Origin: Brucellaceae bacterium
Lineage (GTDB): Bacteria; Pseudomonadota; Alphaproteobacteria; Rhizobiales; Rhizobiaceae
NCBI GenBank assembly: GCA_020637755.1
Contig: JACKJW010000003.1
Coordinates: forward strand, 62,001-126,000
DNA length: 64,000 nucleotides
Direction: 5' to 3'
A model generated the notes under the pieces. It was not told the origin of the DNA and ran no database searches. It saw nothing but the letters and a program-made list of their open reading frames with translations. The position numbers and the translations under genes were made by a program. Below are positions 43,906 to 52,647 of this stretch, piece by piece; positions within the stretch are counted from its first letter, which is position 1, and the number at the start of each line of letters is the position of its first letter.

Positions 43906-44844
43906 TCACAGGATGATGACCAGAATGGTCAGAAGGACGAATAGCGCAAGGATGAAACGGCGGTAAAGCGGCAGCGCCCGTGTCAGATCGGCAGCATCCG
44001 GGTCGCGGGCATCCCCGTTGAGCCATGGCTCGTCATGCGTGGCGCCATGATAGGCGCGCGGACCGGAAAGGCGCACGCCGAGCGCAGCGGCAACGGCCGC
44101 CTCGGGCCAGCCTGCATTGGGTGAGCGATGCTTGCCTGCATCCCGGAACATGACAGATAGCGCGCGCAGCGGCGCCGCTGAAACGCAGGCAAACAGCGCG
44201 CCGGAAAGCCGCGCCGGTGCGAGGTTCGCCAGATCGTCCAGCCGGGCCGAGGCCCGGCCAAAGTAAAGATGGCGCTCGCTGCGGTGCCCGATCATGGAAT
44301 CGAGCGTGTTGATGGCCTTGTAGGCGGCGATGCCCGGCAGCCCGGCCACAACACCCCAGAACAGCGGCGCGGCAATGCCGTCGGAGGTGTTTTCGGCGAG
44401 GCTCTCGATGGCTGCACGGGCCACGCCCGCTTCGTCCAGTTGCGCCGGATCGCGCCCGACAATCATCGAGACTGCGTGGCGCGCCCCGGCCAGATCGCCC
44501 GCCGCCAGCGGTTTTTCGACTGCCGCCACATGGTCATGCATGGAGCGTACCGCCAGCAATGGCCAGGCGAGCACGCCCGCCAGCACGGCGCCCAGGAGCC
44601 CGCCCGGCAGGATGAACCAGAGCAGCGCACCAGCACCTGCCGCCAAAAGAAGCGTGGCAAGGCAGGCTGCAAGCCCGGCAAAAAGGCGCTGGCGGGCATC
44701 CCCTCTGTTCCAGGCCTGATCCAGCGTGGACACAAGGGCGCCGATCCAGGTGACCGGATGCCCGGTTCGCCGATGGAGCGCGTCCGGCCAGCCGACGGCA
44801 CTGTCGATTGCCAGCGCAACAAGCATGGAAAGCGCAAAACTCAT
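43906..44844 (-). CDS. cobD: Adenosylcobinamide-phosphate synthase (CobD/CbiB)
   Basis: The 312-residue membrane protein has GHPVTWIGALV near the N terminus, a hydrophobic block at about 60-100, ESLAENTSDGIAAPLFW, and YKAINTLDSMIGHR, the CobD/CbiB signatures. It joins aminopropanol phosphate to cobyric acid at the inner membrane. Start overlaps the phosphatase stop as ATGA. Confidence 0.94.
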   Translation of the reverse strand: MSFALSMLVALAIDSAVGWPDALHRRTGHPVTWIGALVSTLDQAWNRGDARQRLFAGLAACLATLLLAAGAGALLWFILPGGLLGAVLAGVLAWPLLAVRSMHDHVAAVEKPLAAGDLAGARHAVSMIVGRDPAQLDEAGVARAAIESLAENTSDGIAAPLFWGVVAGLPGIAAYKAINTLDSMIGHRSERHLYFGRASARLDDLANLAPARLSGALFACVSAAPLRALSVMFRDAGKHRSPNAGWPEAAVAAALGVRLSGPRAYHGATHDEPWLNGDARDPDAADLTRALPLYRRFILALFVLLTILVIIL

Positions 44845-45425
44845 CGGGCGGCGCACCGGTTGACGAAGCCGATGGAAAACGCGCCGCCGGGCAGCGCACG
44901 GATCAGCGTGGCGGAAAGCGGAGCGACCTCGAAGGCAAGACCAGCCGCAAGGTCGCCCAGCGCATGGCCGAGAGCGGCACGCACCGTGCCCGCATGGGCA
45001 ACGATCAGGCTGCGGCCCGCGGGCAGGGCGATCAGCGCAGGCAGGGCGCGCCGGGCCATGTCGAGAAAGCTTTCGCCACCGGGCGGGCAATGGGCTGCGA
45101 GCGCCGCCCGCCCCATGGCGCCAATGTCCGGGATGTCGCTATGGGCGCGGCCGTCCCAATCGCCGAAATCCTGCTCCCACAGCCGTGCGTCAAGCACGGC
45201 TTCCCGGTCGGGGAAGAGCGCCTCCGCGGTCTGGCGGCAGCGCAGCGCCGGGCTGGAGACGAGATGATCGAAAGGCCCGATCAGTGAGGCAACGGCGGAC
45301 AAGGCGCCCGCTTCCGGCAGCTCGGCGGGCAGGTCTGTGCGTCCCGCCAGCCGGTGCGGCTCGGCCCGGGGCGCGTGGCGCACGAGCAGCCATTCGGCCG
45401 CGCCGCTGGTCGAAATCCCGTCCAT
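44841..45425 (-). CDS. Histidine phosphatase family protein, probable alpha-ribazole phosphatase
   Basis: The 194-residue protein has the phosphohistidine motif LLVRHAPRAE (R-H near residue 16), a second Arg in SSPALRCRQTAEAL, WEQDFGDWDGR, and a late VAHAGTVRA with the second catalytic His. The setting between cobD and cobU fits the enzyme that dephosphorylates alpha-ribazole phosphate or cobalamin 5'-phosphate. The exact substrate is inference from context. It is divergent from cobU with a 54-base gap. Confidence 0.85.
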   Translation of the reverse strand: MDGISTSGAAEWLLVRHAPRAEPHRLAGRTDLPAELPEAGALSAVASLIGPFDHLVSSPALRCRQTAEALFPDREAVLDARLWEQDFGDWDGRAHSDIPDIGAMGRAALAAHCPPGGESFLDMARRALPALIALPAGRSLIVAHAGTVRAALGHALGDLAAGLAFEVAPLSATLIRALPGGAFSIGFVNRCAAR

Positions 45426-45479
45426 GCCTCTTTTCAAATCGTCCGTTTGGTGGTTGTTGGGCGCTCTCTGGAGTCGCGC

Positions 45480-45983
45480 ATGCAGGTCACACTCATCACA
45501 GGTGGCGCCCGTTCGGGCAAGAGCCAATTTGCCGAGAAAACCGTGCTCGCGCTGCCCGGCCGTCCGGTCTATGTGGCGACCGCCGAGGCCGGGGACGAGG
45601 AGATGAAGGCGCGCATTGCCGTCCATCGGGCCCGCCGCGATTCCCGCTGGCTGGACCGTCCCGCGACGCTGGACCTCGCCGCAGCTTTGGCCGAGACGGA
45701 CGGGCAGGGACCGCGCCTCGTCGATTGCCTGACGCTTTGGCTGTCCAACCTCATGTTCGCCGGCCGCGACTGGCAACAGGAAGCCGAGGCGCTTGTTGCC
45801 GCCCTGTCATCCATGCAAAGCCCTGTCGTGCTGGTGACAAACGAGGTCGGTCTCGGGATCGTGCCGGACAACCGCCTTGCCCGAGAGTTCCGCGACGCCC
45901 AGGGCCGCCTGAACCAGATGGTGGCCGCTGCCGCCACGGACGTGCATTTCGTGGTCTGCGGACTGCCGATGAAAGTGAAATGA
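45480..45983 (+). CDS. cobU: Adenosylcobinamide kinase/guanylyltransferase (CobU; CobP in Pseudomonas denitrificans naming)
   Basis: The 167-residue protein has the P-loop ITGGARSGKSQFAE, VYVATAEAGDEEM with the downstream HRARRD (guanylylated His region), LVDCLTLWLSNLM, and TNEVGLGIVPDN. It phosphorylates and then guanylylates adenosylcobinamide. Start at 45480 follows TGGAG. Confidence 0.95.
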   Translation: MQVTLITGGARSGKSQFAEKTVLALPGRPVYVATAEAGDEEMKARIAVHRARRDSRWLDRPATLDLAAALAETDGQGPRLVDCLTLWLSNLMFAGRDWQQEAEALVAALSSMQSPVVLVTNEVGLGIVPDNRLAREFRDAQGRLNQMVAAAATDVHFVVCGLPMKVK

Positions 45984-45988
45984 GACCG

Positions 45989-47011
45989 ATGAACAAGCCG
46001 CTTTTCCCCGCCACCAGCTTCGCCGGTCTGGCGAAAGGCATCACCACCCTGCCGCAGGCAGATTTGGCCGCCGCGCAGGCTGCGCGCATCCGTCAGGACA
46101 GCCTCACCAAGCCCGCCGGTTCACTCGGACGGCTGGAGGAACTCGCAATCTTCATGGCCGGTTGGCAGGGCGTGGAGAAGCCGAAACTGGAGAGGGCGCA
46201 GGCCCTTGTCTTTGCCGGAAACCATGGGGTCTGCGCCAAGGGCGTCAATCCCTTCCCGCAGGAAGTGACCGCCCAGATGGTGGCGAATTTCACCCATGGC
46301 GGCGCGGCGATCAACCAGCTCTGCAAGGCCAATGGCGCAGAACTCTCGGTGATCGCGCTCGATCTCGACCGGCCGACCGCCGACATCTCGGAGGGCCCGG
46401 CCATGAGCGAAGCCGAGACGCTGGACGCCATGGCGCGCGGGGCCTCCGCCGTCGATCCGTCAGCCGATGTGCTGCTGCTGGGCGAAATGGGCATCGGCAA
46501 TTCCACCATTGCCGCCGCGCTGGCCGCAGGAACCTTCGGTGGCACGGGCGCGGACTGGGCCGGACCCGGGACCGGGTCGGACGAAAACGGCGTCTCATTG
46601 AAGGCGCGCATTGTCGATCAGGCCGTCGCACGCAACGCCGATGCGCTTGCCGATCCGCTGACGCTTCTGGCCGCCCTGGGCGGGCGCGAACAGGCGGCCA
46701 TTTGCGGCGCCGTGCTGGAAGCCCGGCGGAACCGCATCCCCGTCATCCTCGATGGTTTCATCTGCACCGCATCTGCCGCACCGCTTGCGCGCTTCGACGG
46801 CGCGCTCGATCACTGCATAGCCGGCCATGTTTCTGCTGAGTCGGGGCACCGCCGCCTGCTGGCCGCGCTTGGCAAGGAGCCTGTCCTGTCGCTCTCCATG
46901 CGGTTGGGTGAAGGCTCTGGTGCCGCTGTCGCCCTGTCGGTGCTGCGTTCTGCCGTTGCCTGCCATGCAGGCATGGCAACCTTCGCAGAAGCGGGGGTTG
47001 CCGGCGGATGA
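45989..47011 (+). CDS. cobT: Nicotinate-nucleotide-dimethylbenzimidazole phosphoribosyltransferase (CobT; CobU in P. denitrificans naming)
   Basis: The 340-residue protein has the family markers KPAGSLGRLEELA, FAGNHGVCAKGVNPFPQEVT, GEMGIGNSTIAAAL, SAESGHRRLLAAL, and the catalytic Glu in SMRLGEGSGAA. It makes alpha-ribazole phosphate. An ATG at 45980 overlaps the cobU stop (ATGA) and could be the true start; the 45989 Met is the alternative used here. Its stop overlaps the cobS start (ATGA). Confidence 0.93.
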   Translation: MNKPLFPATSFAGLAKGITTLPQADLAAAQAARIRQDSLTKPAGSLGRLEELAIFMAGWQGVEKPKLERAQALVFAGNHGVCAKGVNPFPQEVTAQMVANFTHGGAAINQLCKANGAELSVIALDLDRPTADISEGPAMSEAETLDAMARGASAVDPSADVLLLGEMGIGNSTIAAALAAGTFGGTGADWAGPGTGSDENGVSLKARIVDQAVARNADALADPLTLLAALGGREQAAICGAVLEARRNRIPVILDGFICTASAAPLARFDGALDHCIAGHVSAESGHRRLLAALGKEPVLSLSMRLGEGSGAAVALSVLRSAVACHAGMATFAEAGVAGG

Positions 47012-47766
47012 CCGGCCCGGCGCGCCTCCTTGATGAAGCGCGCCTTGCGCTGATGTTGCTGACCCGGCTGCCTGCCGGGCGCATCGCTGACCCCGTCCCC
47101 GCGATGAGGGACTCCGCCTGGGCCTATCCGCTGGCCGGGCTGGCCGTGGGTTCTATCGGCGGCGCATTCCTATGGCTGTCATATGCGCTCGGACTGCCCG
47201 CTCTTGCCGGTGCGTTCCTGTCGCTCGCCGCCATGGCGCTGGCGACTGGTGCCATGCACGAGGATGGGCTGGCCGACACGGCGGACGGCTTTGGCGGTGG
47301 CGCGACGAAGGAACGCAAGCTGGAGATCATGCGCGACAGCCGCGTCGGCTCCTACGGCATGCTGGCTCTGGTTCTGGTTGTCGGCCTGCGCGCCTCGGCG
47401 GTTGCGGCGCTGTCACCGGGATTTTCCGCAGCCCTTGCCGTCATCGCCACCGCCATGGCCTCGCGTTCCGTGCTGCCCGTGGTGATGGCCATGCTGCCGC
47501 CCGCCCGCAGCGACGGGCTCGGCCACGGCGCCGGTGCGCCAAATACCCCGGTCTGGGCGGCCTCCCTGACGCTGGGTCTGGCCGCCATGATCCTGCTGCT
47601 TCCCTCTTCCGCGCTCGTTCCCGCCCTGCTGGCGGGCGGAGCGGTAACGCTTGCAATCAGCGTCCTCTCCGTTCGCCAGATAGGCGGCCAGACAGGCGAT
47701 ACGCTCGGCGCAACGCAAACCCTCACCGAAACGGCCATTCTCCTGGCGGTCTCTGCCCTTGCATGA
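47008..47766 (+). CDS. cobS: Adenosylcobinamide-GDP ribazoletransferase (CobS; CobV in P. denitrificans naming)
   Basis: The 252-residue polytopic membrane protein has LLTRLPAG near residue 17 and the motif HEDGLADTADGFGGG, and MRDSRVGSYG, all diagnostic. It joins adenosylcobinamide-GDP and alpha-ribazole (phosphate) at the membrane. ATGA overlap with cobT. This closes the cobalamin locus. Confidence 0.95.
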   Translation: MTGPARLLDEARLALMLLTRLPAGRIADPVPAMRDSAWAYPLAGLAVGSIGGAFLWLSYALGLPALAGAFLSLAAMALATGAMHEDGLADTADGFGGGATKERKLEIMRDSRVGSYGMLALVLVVGLRASAVAALSPGFSAALAVIATAMASRSVLPVVMAMLPPARSDGLGHGAGAPNTPVWAASLTLGLAAMILLLPSSALVPALLAGGAVTLAISVLSVRQIGGQTGDTLGATQTLTETAILLAVSALA

Positions 47767-47781
47767 AACCGGGCTTACCCT

Positions 47782-48555
47782 TCAGGGACGTGCAAGGACT
47801 GGCGCGGAAAAATGGTCTTCGATCTCGCGGACAACCCAATCCGGACGGGTCACCGTCGGAACATGGCCCGCACCGGCGGCGATTGACAGCTTCGCGCCGG
47901 GAATGAGCTTGGCCAGTGCCTGGGAGGACGCGACGGGGCGGATCAGGTCCTTGTCCCCGTGCAGGACAAGCGCCCGCGTTTTCATGGCTGGCAGACCGGC
48001 CGTCACATCCACGTCGCGCATGCATTCCATGAGGTCGATGGCGTCCTTGGCCGTCGACCGCTTCACGATCTTTCGTCCCCATGCACGCTCTGCCGTGCAC
48101 TCCGGTTCGGGCACGCAGGCATCGACAAACGCGTCCATGGTCGCCTCAAAGCCGGTTCTGCAACCTTCCATGAGCGTCGTGTTCACCGGACCGTCGTAGT
48201 ACGGACTGACCAGAACGAGGCCTTCAAACCGGTGCGGCTGCCGCTGAGCCGCAGCGAGCGTAACCGCCGCGCCCGCCGACTCGCCCGCGAGAACGCACCG
48301 CTCGACTTCCAACCGGTCCAGAACGGCGAACAGGTCGGTGACCAGATGCTCAAATGTGATGGCGTGTGCACGGTGCTGCGAGGCACCGGTTCCGCGATGA
48401 TCATATGTGATCGTGCGCCAGGATTTCGACATGGCCTCGAACGGAGGGAACCAAAGTTCGCCACTTCCCACCCAGCCGCCGTGCGCGACAATGGTGCGCG
48501 GCCCGCTTCCGAACGCTGAAACCATCAGGGTCGCATCGGTCAGTTTCAGAAACAT
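47782..48555 (-). CDS. Alpha/beta-fold hydrolase
   Basis: The 257-residue protein has HGGWVGSGELW (oxyanion loop), YDHRGTGAS, the nucleophile elbow AGESAGAAV, HGDKDLI (acid), and GAGHVPTV (His). Start 48555 has GGGAGG at a good distance, whereas the ATG at 48561 is too close to it. It is divergent from the hydrolase-winged-helix protein, which is probably its regulator. The substrate is unknown. Confidence 0.85.
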   Translation of the reverse strand: MFLKLTDATLMVSAFGSGPRTIVAHGGWVGSGELWFPPFEAMSKSWRTITYDHRGTGASQHRAHAITFEHLVTDLFAVLDRLEVERCVLAGESAGAAVTLAAAQRQPHRFEGLVLVSPYYDGPVNTTLMEGCRTGFEATMDAFVDACVPEPECTAERAWGRKIVKRSTAKDAIDLMECMRDVDVTAGLPAMKTRALVLHGDKDLIRPVASSQALAKLIPGAKLSIAAGAGHVPTVTRPDWVVREIEDHFSAPVLARP

Positions 48556-48688
48556 GTGCATCCTCCCGGACATTTGTCTTGGCGTGTCGATGCCCCTTGC
48601 TATGCGCCTTTGCGAAAGGCTTGGCTTGTGATCGGCATGAGGATTTGATGAGATCGTTCTTTCGACAGGAGTCATCCGGGAGCCCGGC

Positions 48689-49828
48689 TTGCCAGATATC
48701 CGCTTTTTCAGGGACAGCACGGGGGCAAACATTGCCTATGCCGTTCACGGCGAGGGCCCGTTGGTCATTTGCCCGCCCTGGTGGGTCAGCCATGTGGAAA
48801 AGGACTGGACGTCTCAGCCCTTCCGCGAGTTTTTCGGGATCCTCGGGGAGGGCCTGCGGGTCTTGCGTTATGATCGCCCGGGAGTTGGACTGAGCGATCG
48901 CAAGTCCGGTCCCGGCACCTTTGAAGACGAAGTGCGTCTGCTTCAAGAGGTTGCAGATGTGGCCGGCGAAACCGGATACGGGCTGTTTGCCGCATCGTTT
49001 GGCGGGCCGATTGTCATACATCATGCCGTGGGCCATCCGGAACATGTCCGGCGCATCTGCTTTTTCGGTTCATTCATGGACGGCAGCGATCTGGGTACAC
49101 CGGAGATCAGACAGGCATTCCTGGCGGTGGTGCATGCCCATTGGGGCATGGCGGCACGGGCAATCGCCGATGTGCTCTTTCCCGATGAGCCGCGCGAAAC
49201 CGTCAGGTTCAGCGCGCAGATGATGCGCGACTCCGCATCGGCGAAGGCCGCCGGACAAATCCTCGAAATGGCTTACAACTCCACATCAAGCGGCATCGTG
49301 GAGCATGTGGCGGCGGACTGTCTCGTCCTTCACCGCGAAGAGGATCGTGCGGTACCCTACGAGGCCGGCCGTGCCCTGGCCTCCCGCCTGCGCAAGAGCC
49401 GTCTGGTCACTTGCCGCGGAACAGCCCATCCGCCCTGGTTTCAGGGTGCAGTCGTAGCCCGGCTTGCCAATTCGTTCCTGCGTGGCGCGGGCCTCGATGA
49501 GGCATCCACGGATCCGGGCCAGCCGCTGCGCGACCCGGCTTGCCGGCTGGATGTTGAAAACCGCAGCCTGGTTGTCGAGGGGCGGATCATCGATTTGACA
49601 CCGCTCGAATATGGGGTGCTGCGTCTGCTTGTGGATCGGGCCAACCAGGTCGTCACACGCGACGTCCTGCTGGCCGAGGTCTGGAACAAGGCCTTTGAAG
49701 GGTCAAACCGGATTGATGTGGTGATCAGCGCGCTCCGCAAGAAGCTCGCCAATTGGGCCCCTTCCGTGGAAACGGTTACCGGGCACGGATACCGGTTCAC
49801 GCGTTGGCAGCAAAAACTATCTGGATAG
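48689..49828 (+). CDS. Alpha/beta-hydrolase fused to an OmpR/PhoB-type winged helix (putative ligand-sensing regulator)
   Basis: The 379-residue protein starts at TTG. Residues 1-265 form an alpha/beta-hydrolase with YDRPGVGLSD, a nucleophile elbow of the form AASFGG with Ser103, and HREEDRAVP; the late His lies in GTAHPPW rather than the usual GxGHxP. Residues 282-375 form a winged helix of the Trans_reg_C type (DLTPLEYGVLRLL, GYRFTRW). The order, with sensor or enzyme first and DNA-binding domain last, suggests a regulator whose hydrolase fold binds or slowly turns over its ligand. It is divergent from a second hydrolase gene. Confidence 0.82.
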   Translation: MPDIRFFRDSTGANIAYAVHGEGPLVICPPWWVSHVEKDWTSQPFREFFGILGEGLRVLRYDRPGVGLSDRKSGPGTFEDEVRLLQEVADVAGETGYGLFAASFGGPIVIHHAVGHPEHVRRICFFGSFMDGSDLGTPEIRQAFLAVVHAHWGMAARAIADVLFPDEPRETVRFSAQMMRDSASAKAAGQILEMAYNSTSSGIVEHVAADCLVLHREEDRAVPYEAGRALASRLRKSRLVTCRGTAHPPWFQGAVVARLANSFLRGAGLDEASTDPGQPLRDPACRLDVENRSLVVEGRIIDLTPLEYGVLRLLVDRANQVVTRDVLLAEVWNKAFEGSNRIDVVISALRKKLANWAPSVETVTGHGYRFTRWQQKLSG

Positions 49829-49858
49829 CCCCGGGCAACGAATGACACACCCGGTCCG

Positions 49859-50623
49859 TCACCGTGACCTTGCCATCAACTCGGTTGCGGCCTTTCGCAG
49901 CATGGACTGGTCGGAACCGCAGACAAAAAGGCTGATGCCCTTCTCCCGCCAGGCCGGGATCGCCGACGCATCGCCCACAAACATGCCAACGGCCATCCCG
50001 GCAGTGCGGCCGGCGTGGATGATGCGGTCGATGGCCGAACTCAACGCTTCCGACGGAAAGCCGACTCCCATCGATTGCGACAGGTCGGCCGGGCCGATGA
50101 ACATCATGTCCACATCGCCGTTGGCGGCAATGTCTTCGAGGTGCTCCAGCGCGCTTTCATCCTCGATCTGAACCATCACGACGCTGGTCCGGTCGCTGGC
50201 TTCCCGGTATTCGGCAAGGCTCATGCCGCCATAGTTGCCCGCGCGCGGCGACGGGGAAAGGCCACGTTTGCCACGGGAATAGAGCGCCGCATCGCACACG
50301 CGCTCTGCGCCCTGCGCGTCCCGGACATGCGGCACCATCACGCCGGTCAGACCAAGATCCAGCAGCGGGGCGATCCAGTCGGTGCCGTCGCCCCATCGCC
50401 GTGACAGGAGCGGAAGGCCGGTGGCCTTTCCCGCCAGCACCAGCATGTCCATCTGTGAAAGGTCTATGGGCGCGTGCTCCTGGTCGATCACCGCGAAGTC
50501 GAGGCCTGCATGCCCGAGCAGTTCCACGACATGCGGCGACGGCGTCTTCACAAACGTGCCGATCAGCAGGTCGCCGGCGCGGATGCGCGCTTTCAGTCCC
50601 GTGGTCTCGGCCGGTCCGGTCAT
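49859..50623 (-). CDS. HpcH/HpaI-family aldolase
   Basis: The 254-residue TIM-barrel class II aldolase has GTFVKTPSPHVVELLGHAGLDF, VIDQEHAPID (metal/base Glu-His), the Gln/Glu metal site in VQIEDESALEHL, and FIGPADLSQSMG. It cleaves 2-keto-3-deoxy or 4-hydroxy-2-oxo acids to pyruvate and an aldehyde. Start 50623 overlaps the upstream gene's stop as ATGA. It is probably part of the catabolic set fed by the TRAP transporter. Confidence 0.9.
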   Translation of the reverse strand: MTGPAETTGLKARIRAGDLLIGTFVKTPSPHVVELLGHAGLDFAVIDQEHAPIDLSQMDMLVLAGKATGLPLLSRRWGDGTDWIAPLLDLGLTGVMVPHVRDAQGAERVCDAALYSRGKRGLSPSPRAGNYGGMSLAEYREASDRTSVVMVQIEDESALEHLEDIAANGDVDMMFIGPADLSQSMGVGFPSEALSSAIDRIIHAGRTAGMAVGMFVGDASAIPAWREKGISLFVCGSDQSMLRKAATELMARSR

Positions 50624-51540
50624 CCGTTCAGCCCAATCACATGGGCCGCATTGGTCGCGACCATCGTATGGATCTGGGTATCCGAATATCCCAGCGACAG
50701 GCAGGTTGCCACGCCTTTGCGCATGCCTTCCAGGGGCGATAGCGTGCCAACCTGGCCAAGATCGGAACACAGGATGGTACGCTCCGGCCCCACCAGGTCG
50801 ATATAGGCCTGCAATTCCTCATTCGTCCGTGTCCGGAACTTTGAGCCTTCCAGGAAGAAGGCCAGGGAATGTTCCACATAGGCCCCGAGGTCAGCGATCA
50901 CGCGCGTGTCGTCATGCGTGGCGCCGACAATGTCTTCCGGGTGCGTGAAGATGAGCCGTTCCACGCCGCGCTTGCGGGCCTCGGTGAACACGATCCGGGT
51001 TTCCGAAACGTGGATGTGGCCGCTGGCGAGCGCCAGGCCGGTATCGGCCACCACATCGAGAATGTCGAGAACCTCCGGCTTCAGCTTGTCACCGTCGAAA
51101 AGGGAAACGGCTTTCGCAGGGCGGATTTTCTGTGTCGATGCGGGGTGCGACCAGTTTGAGGTCTTTTCCCACTCAAGGTGGTTCTCGGCCGCTAACGTCG
51201 GCAGCCAGACGATCTTGCCGCCGGAAGCTGCCGTGTGCTCGACCGCGTAGGGATTGAGTCCACCGACCACATTGTTCAGCACAATGCCGGAAAACACCTT
51301 CGTCTTCAGGTCCGGGTAGTGGTCAGCGATCATCTTCGCGCACATCACGCCGGAATAATCATGGTCCTTGGTGACGATGGCCGCAAAGCCGGAGCCGGAC
51401 AATTCCTTGGCGAGATTGAGGTGGTCGATGGCCCGCGGGGCAATCGAGGGACCGCTGTGAACATGCGGGTCCACCGCGCCTTGCAGGATTGCGCTGATCC
51501 GCTCGGCTTCGTCCTGTTCGATCTGGTCAATTGCCGACAT
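50620..51540 (-). CDS. DUF6282 family metal-dependent hydrolase-like protein
   Basis: The 306-residue protein has DPHVHSGPS near residue 24, TKDHDYSG, ASGHIHVSE, FTHPED and CSDLGQ, a set of His/Asp positions resembling amidohydrolase/PHP-type metal sites; this pattern fits DUF6282. GGGAGGAG lies before the start. It is co-expressed with the aldolase and lies next to IclR. The substrate is unknown; a lactone or cyclic amide of a sugar-acid-like compound would fit the context. Confidence 0.78.
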   Translation of the reverse strand: MSAIDQIEQDEAERISAILQGAVDPHVHSGPSIAPRAIDHLNLAKELSGSGFAAIVTKDHDYSGVMCAKMIADHYPDLKTKVFSGIVLNNVVGGLNPYAVEHTAASGGKIVWLPTLAAENHLEWEKTSNWSHPASTQKIRPAKAVSLFDGDKLKPEVLDILDVVADTGLALASGHIHVSETRIVFTEARKRGVERLIFTHPEDIVGATHDDTRVIADLGAYVEHSLAFFLEGSKFRTRTNEELQAYIDLVGPERTILCSDLGQVGTLSPLEGMRKGVATCLSLGYSDTQIHTMVATNAAHVIGLNG

Positions 51541-51582
51541 CTTGCCTCCTCCCTGGTCACCACATCGGCATGTATCGCAGTA

Positions 51583-51597
51583 CGAACCGATGTTTCG
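51583..51597. promoter_or_regulatory. Candidate IclR operator upstream of DUF6282-aldolase unit
   Basis: CGAA-N7-TTCG is an inverted repeat 43 bases upstream of the DUF6282 start. It contains the 8-mer ATGTTTCG, also present at the divergent promoter at 52533-52540. A shared regulator, the intervening IclR protein, is the simplest explanation. Confidence 0.4.
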
Positions 51598-51659
51598 CAG
51601 ATCAGAACATGAGGCCAGTCCGGTTTCATGTCAACTGGCAAGGGCGCCGCGCCGGGTGC

Positions 51660-52439
51660 TTAGCCTTGATAGCCAAGTTCTGCGGAGGTCTTCCGGGCAG
51701 CCTCCTGAACGGCGAGGATCTGGCCGGCATCTGGCGGCGTTTCGATGTACTGGGTCAGGCTGACGATTGCTATCGTGGCAACCGGTTCGTTCTCGGCATT
51801 GAAGATCGGACAGGCCAGGGCGTTCAGGCCGAGCATGGTTTCGTTCGGCGCCGTTGCCCAGCCGCGCTTCGAAATTTCAGTGATGTGACTGATCAGAGCC
51901 GGCCGGTCGGTGATTGTGAAATCAGTGGATGCCTCGAGTGCCAGCGGCACCATCGGCTTCCATCTGCGTTCCGGCATCGAGGCAAGGGCAACCTTTCCCT
52001 GGGCCGAGTTGAAGAAGCCCAGCAGAGAACCCGGCCGCACCCCGACTTCGATCTGCATGTTGCCGTGCAGCGTATGCAGGATGCGGATACCGTCGTCACC
52101 GACTTGGCCGAGACTGACCGCATGGCCTGTGCGATCACGCAGGTCGCGCATGTGGGGCAGCGCAACGGATGTAAGATCCAGTGAGCCGGAGGCCGCCCGC
52201 CCAAGCGATATCAGGCGAGCGCCGATCTTGTAGCGCTCCGTTTCTTCCGACTGGGAAATATAGCCCAGCGAAACCAGGGTGCGCAGATGGCGGTAAATCC
52301 GGCTCTTCGTCGTGCCGAGCGCAGCAGCCAGTGCCGTGACCCCCATGTCGCCTTCGGCTTGGGCGAGCGTTTCGACAACCTGGAAGGCAAGCGCGACACT
52401 CTGGATGAGCTCCGATTTTTCGTCCACGTCTTCCGCCAA
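51660..52439 (-). CDS. IclR-family transcriptional regulator
   Basis: The product has about 259 residues, with an N-terminal winged helix (about 10-70: ALAFQVVETLAQ, VTALAAALGTTKSRIYRHLRTL) and a C-terminal IclR effector domain (SAQGKVALASMPE, NAENEPVATIAIVSLTQ). No ATG is suitably placed; TTG at 52439 with GGGGGTGG upstream, or GTG at 52448, is proposed. The long upstream ATG extension would run into the divergent gene's leader. It probably represses the flanking catabolic and transport genes until the substrate is present. Confidence 0.85.
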   Translation of the reverse strand: MAEDVDEKSELIQSVALAFQVVETLAQAEGDMGVTALAAALGTTKSRIYRHLRTLVSLGYISQSEETERYKIGARLISLGRAASGSLDLTSVALPHMRDLRDRTGHAVSLGQVGDDGIRILHTLHGNMQIEVGVRPGSLLGFFNSAQGKVALASMPERRWKPMVPLALEASTDFTITDRPALISHITEISKRGWATAPNETMLGLNALACPIFNAENEPVATIAIVSLTQYIETPPDAGQILAVQEAARKTSAELGYQG

Positions 52440-52507
52440 TTTCGCCACCCCCGATGCGTGCAACCCCGCCGATAAAGCATCGTCATCATGATGTGAACAC
52501 AGAATGC

Positions 52508-52552
52508 TTGACAGCGCGAGCCTTGGCAAATTATGTTTCGTATGAAGAAACA
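52508..52552 (+). promoter_or_regulatory. Sigma-70 promoter overlapped by a palindromic operator
   Basis: TTGACA (52508-52513) and TTATGT (52531-52536) are separated by exactly 17 bases. The perfect inverted repeat TGTTTC-N7-GAAACA (52534-52552) covers the -10 edge and probable start point, the usual position for repression. It would drive the cupin-TRAP operon, whose first gene starts at 52648. Confidence 0.65.
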
Positions 52553-52647
52553 CTGTTTTGCCTAGCGCAACAACAATGGGTCTGATTGGAGGAGGCGCCC
52601 CGTCTGCAGCCCGGAAATTGCAGGCAGGTGCTCGCGGAGGAGCGACC

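Noticed and set aside
45354..45479. Longer N terminus for cobU
   Set aside because: The extra 42 codons overlap the divergent phosphatase gene antisense and are not part of the family; TGGAG and ATG at 45480 put the P-loop at the usual place.
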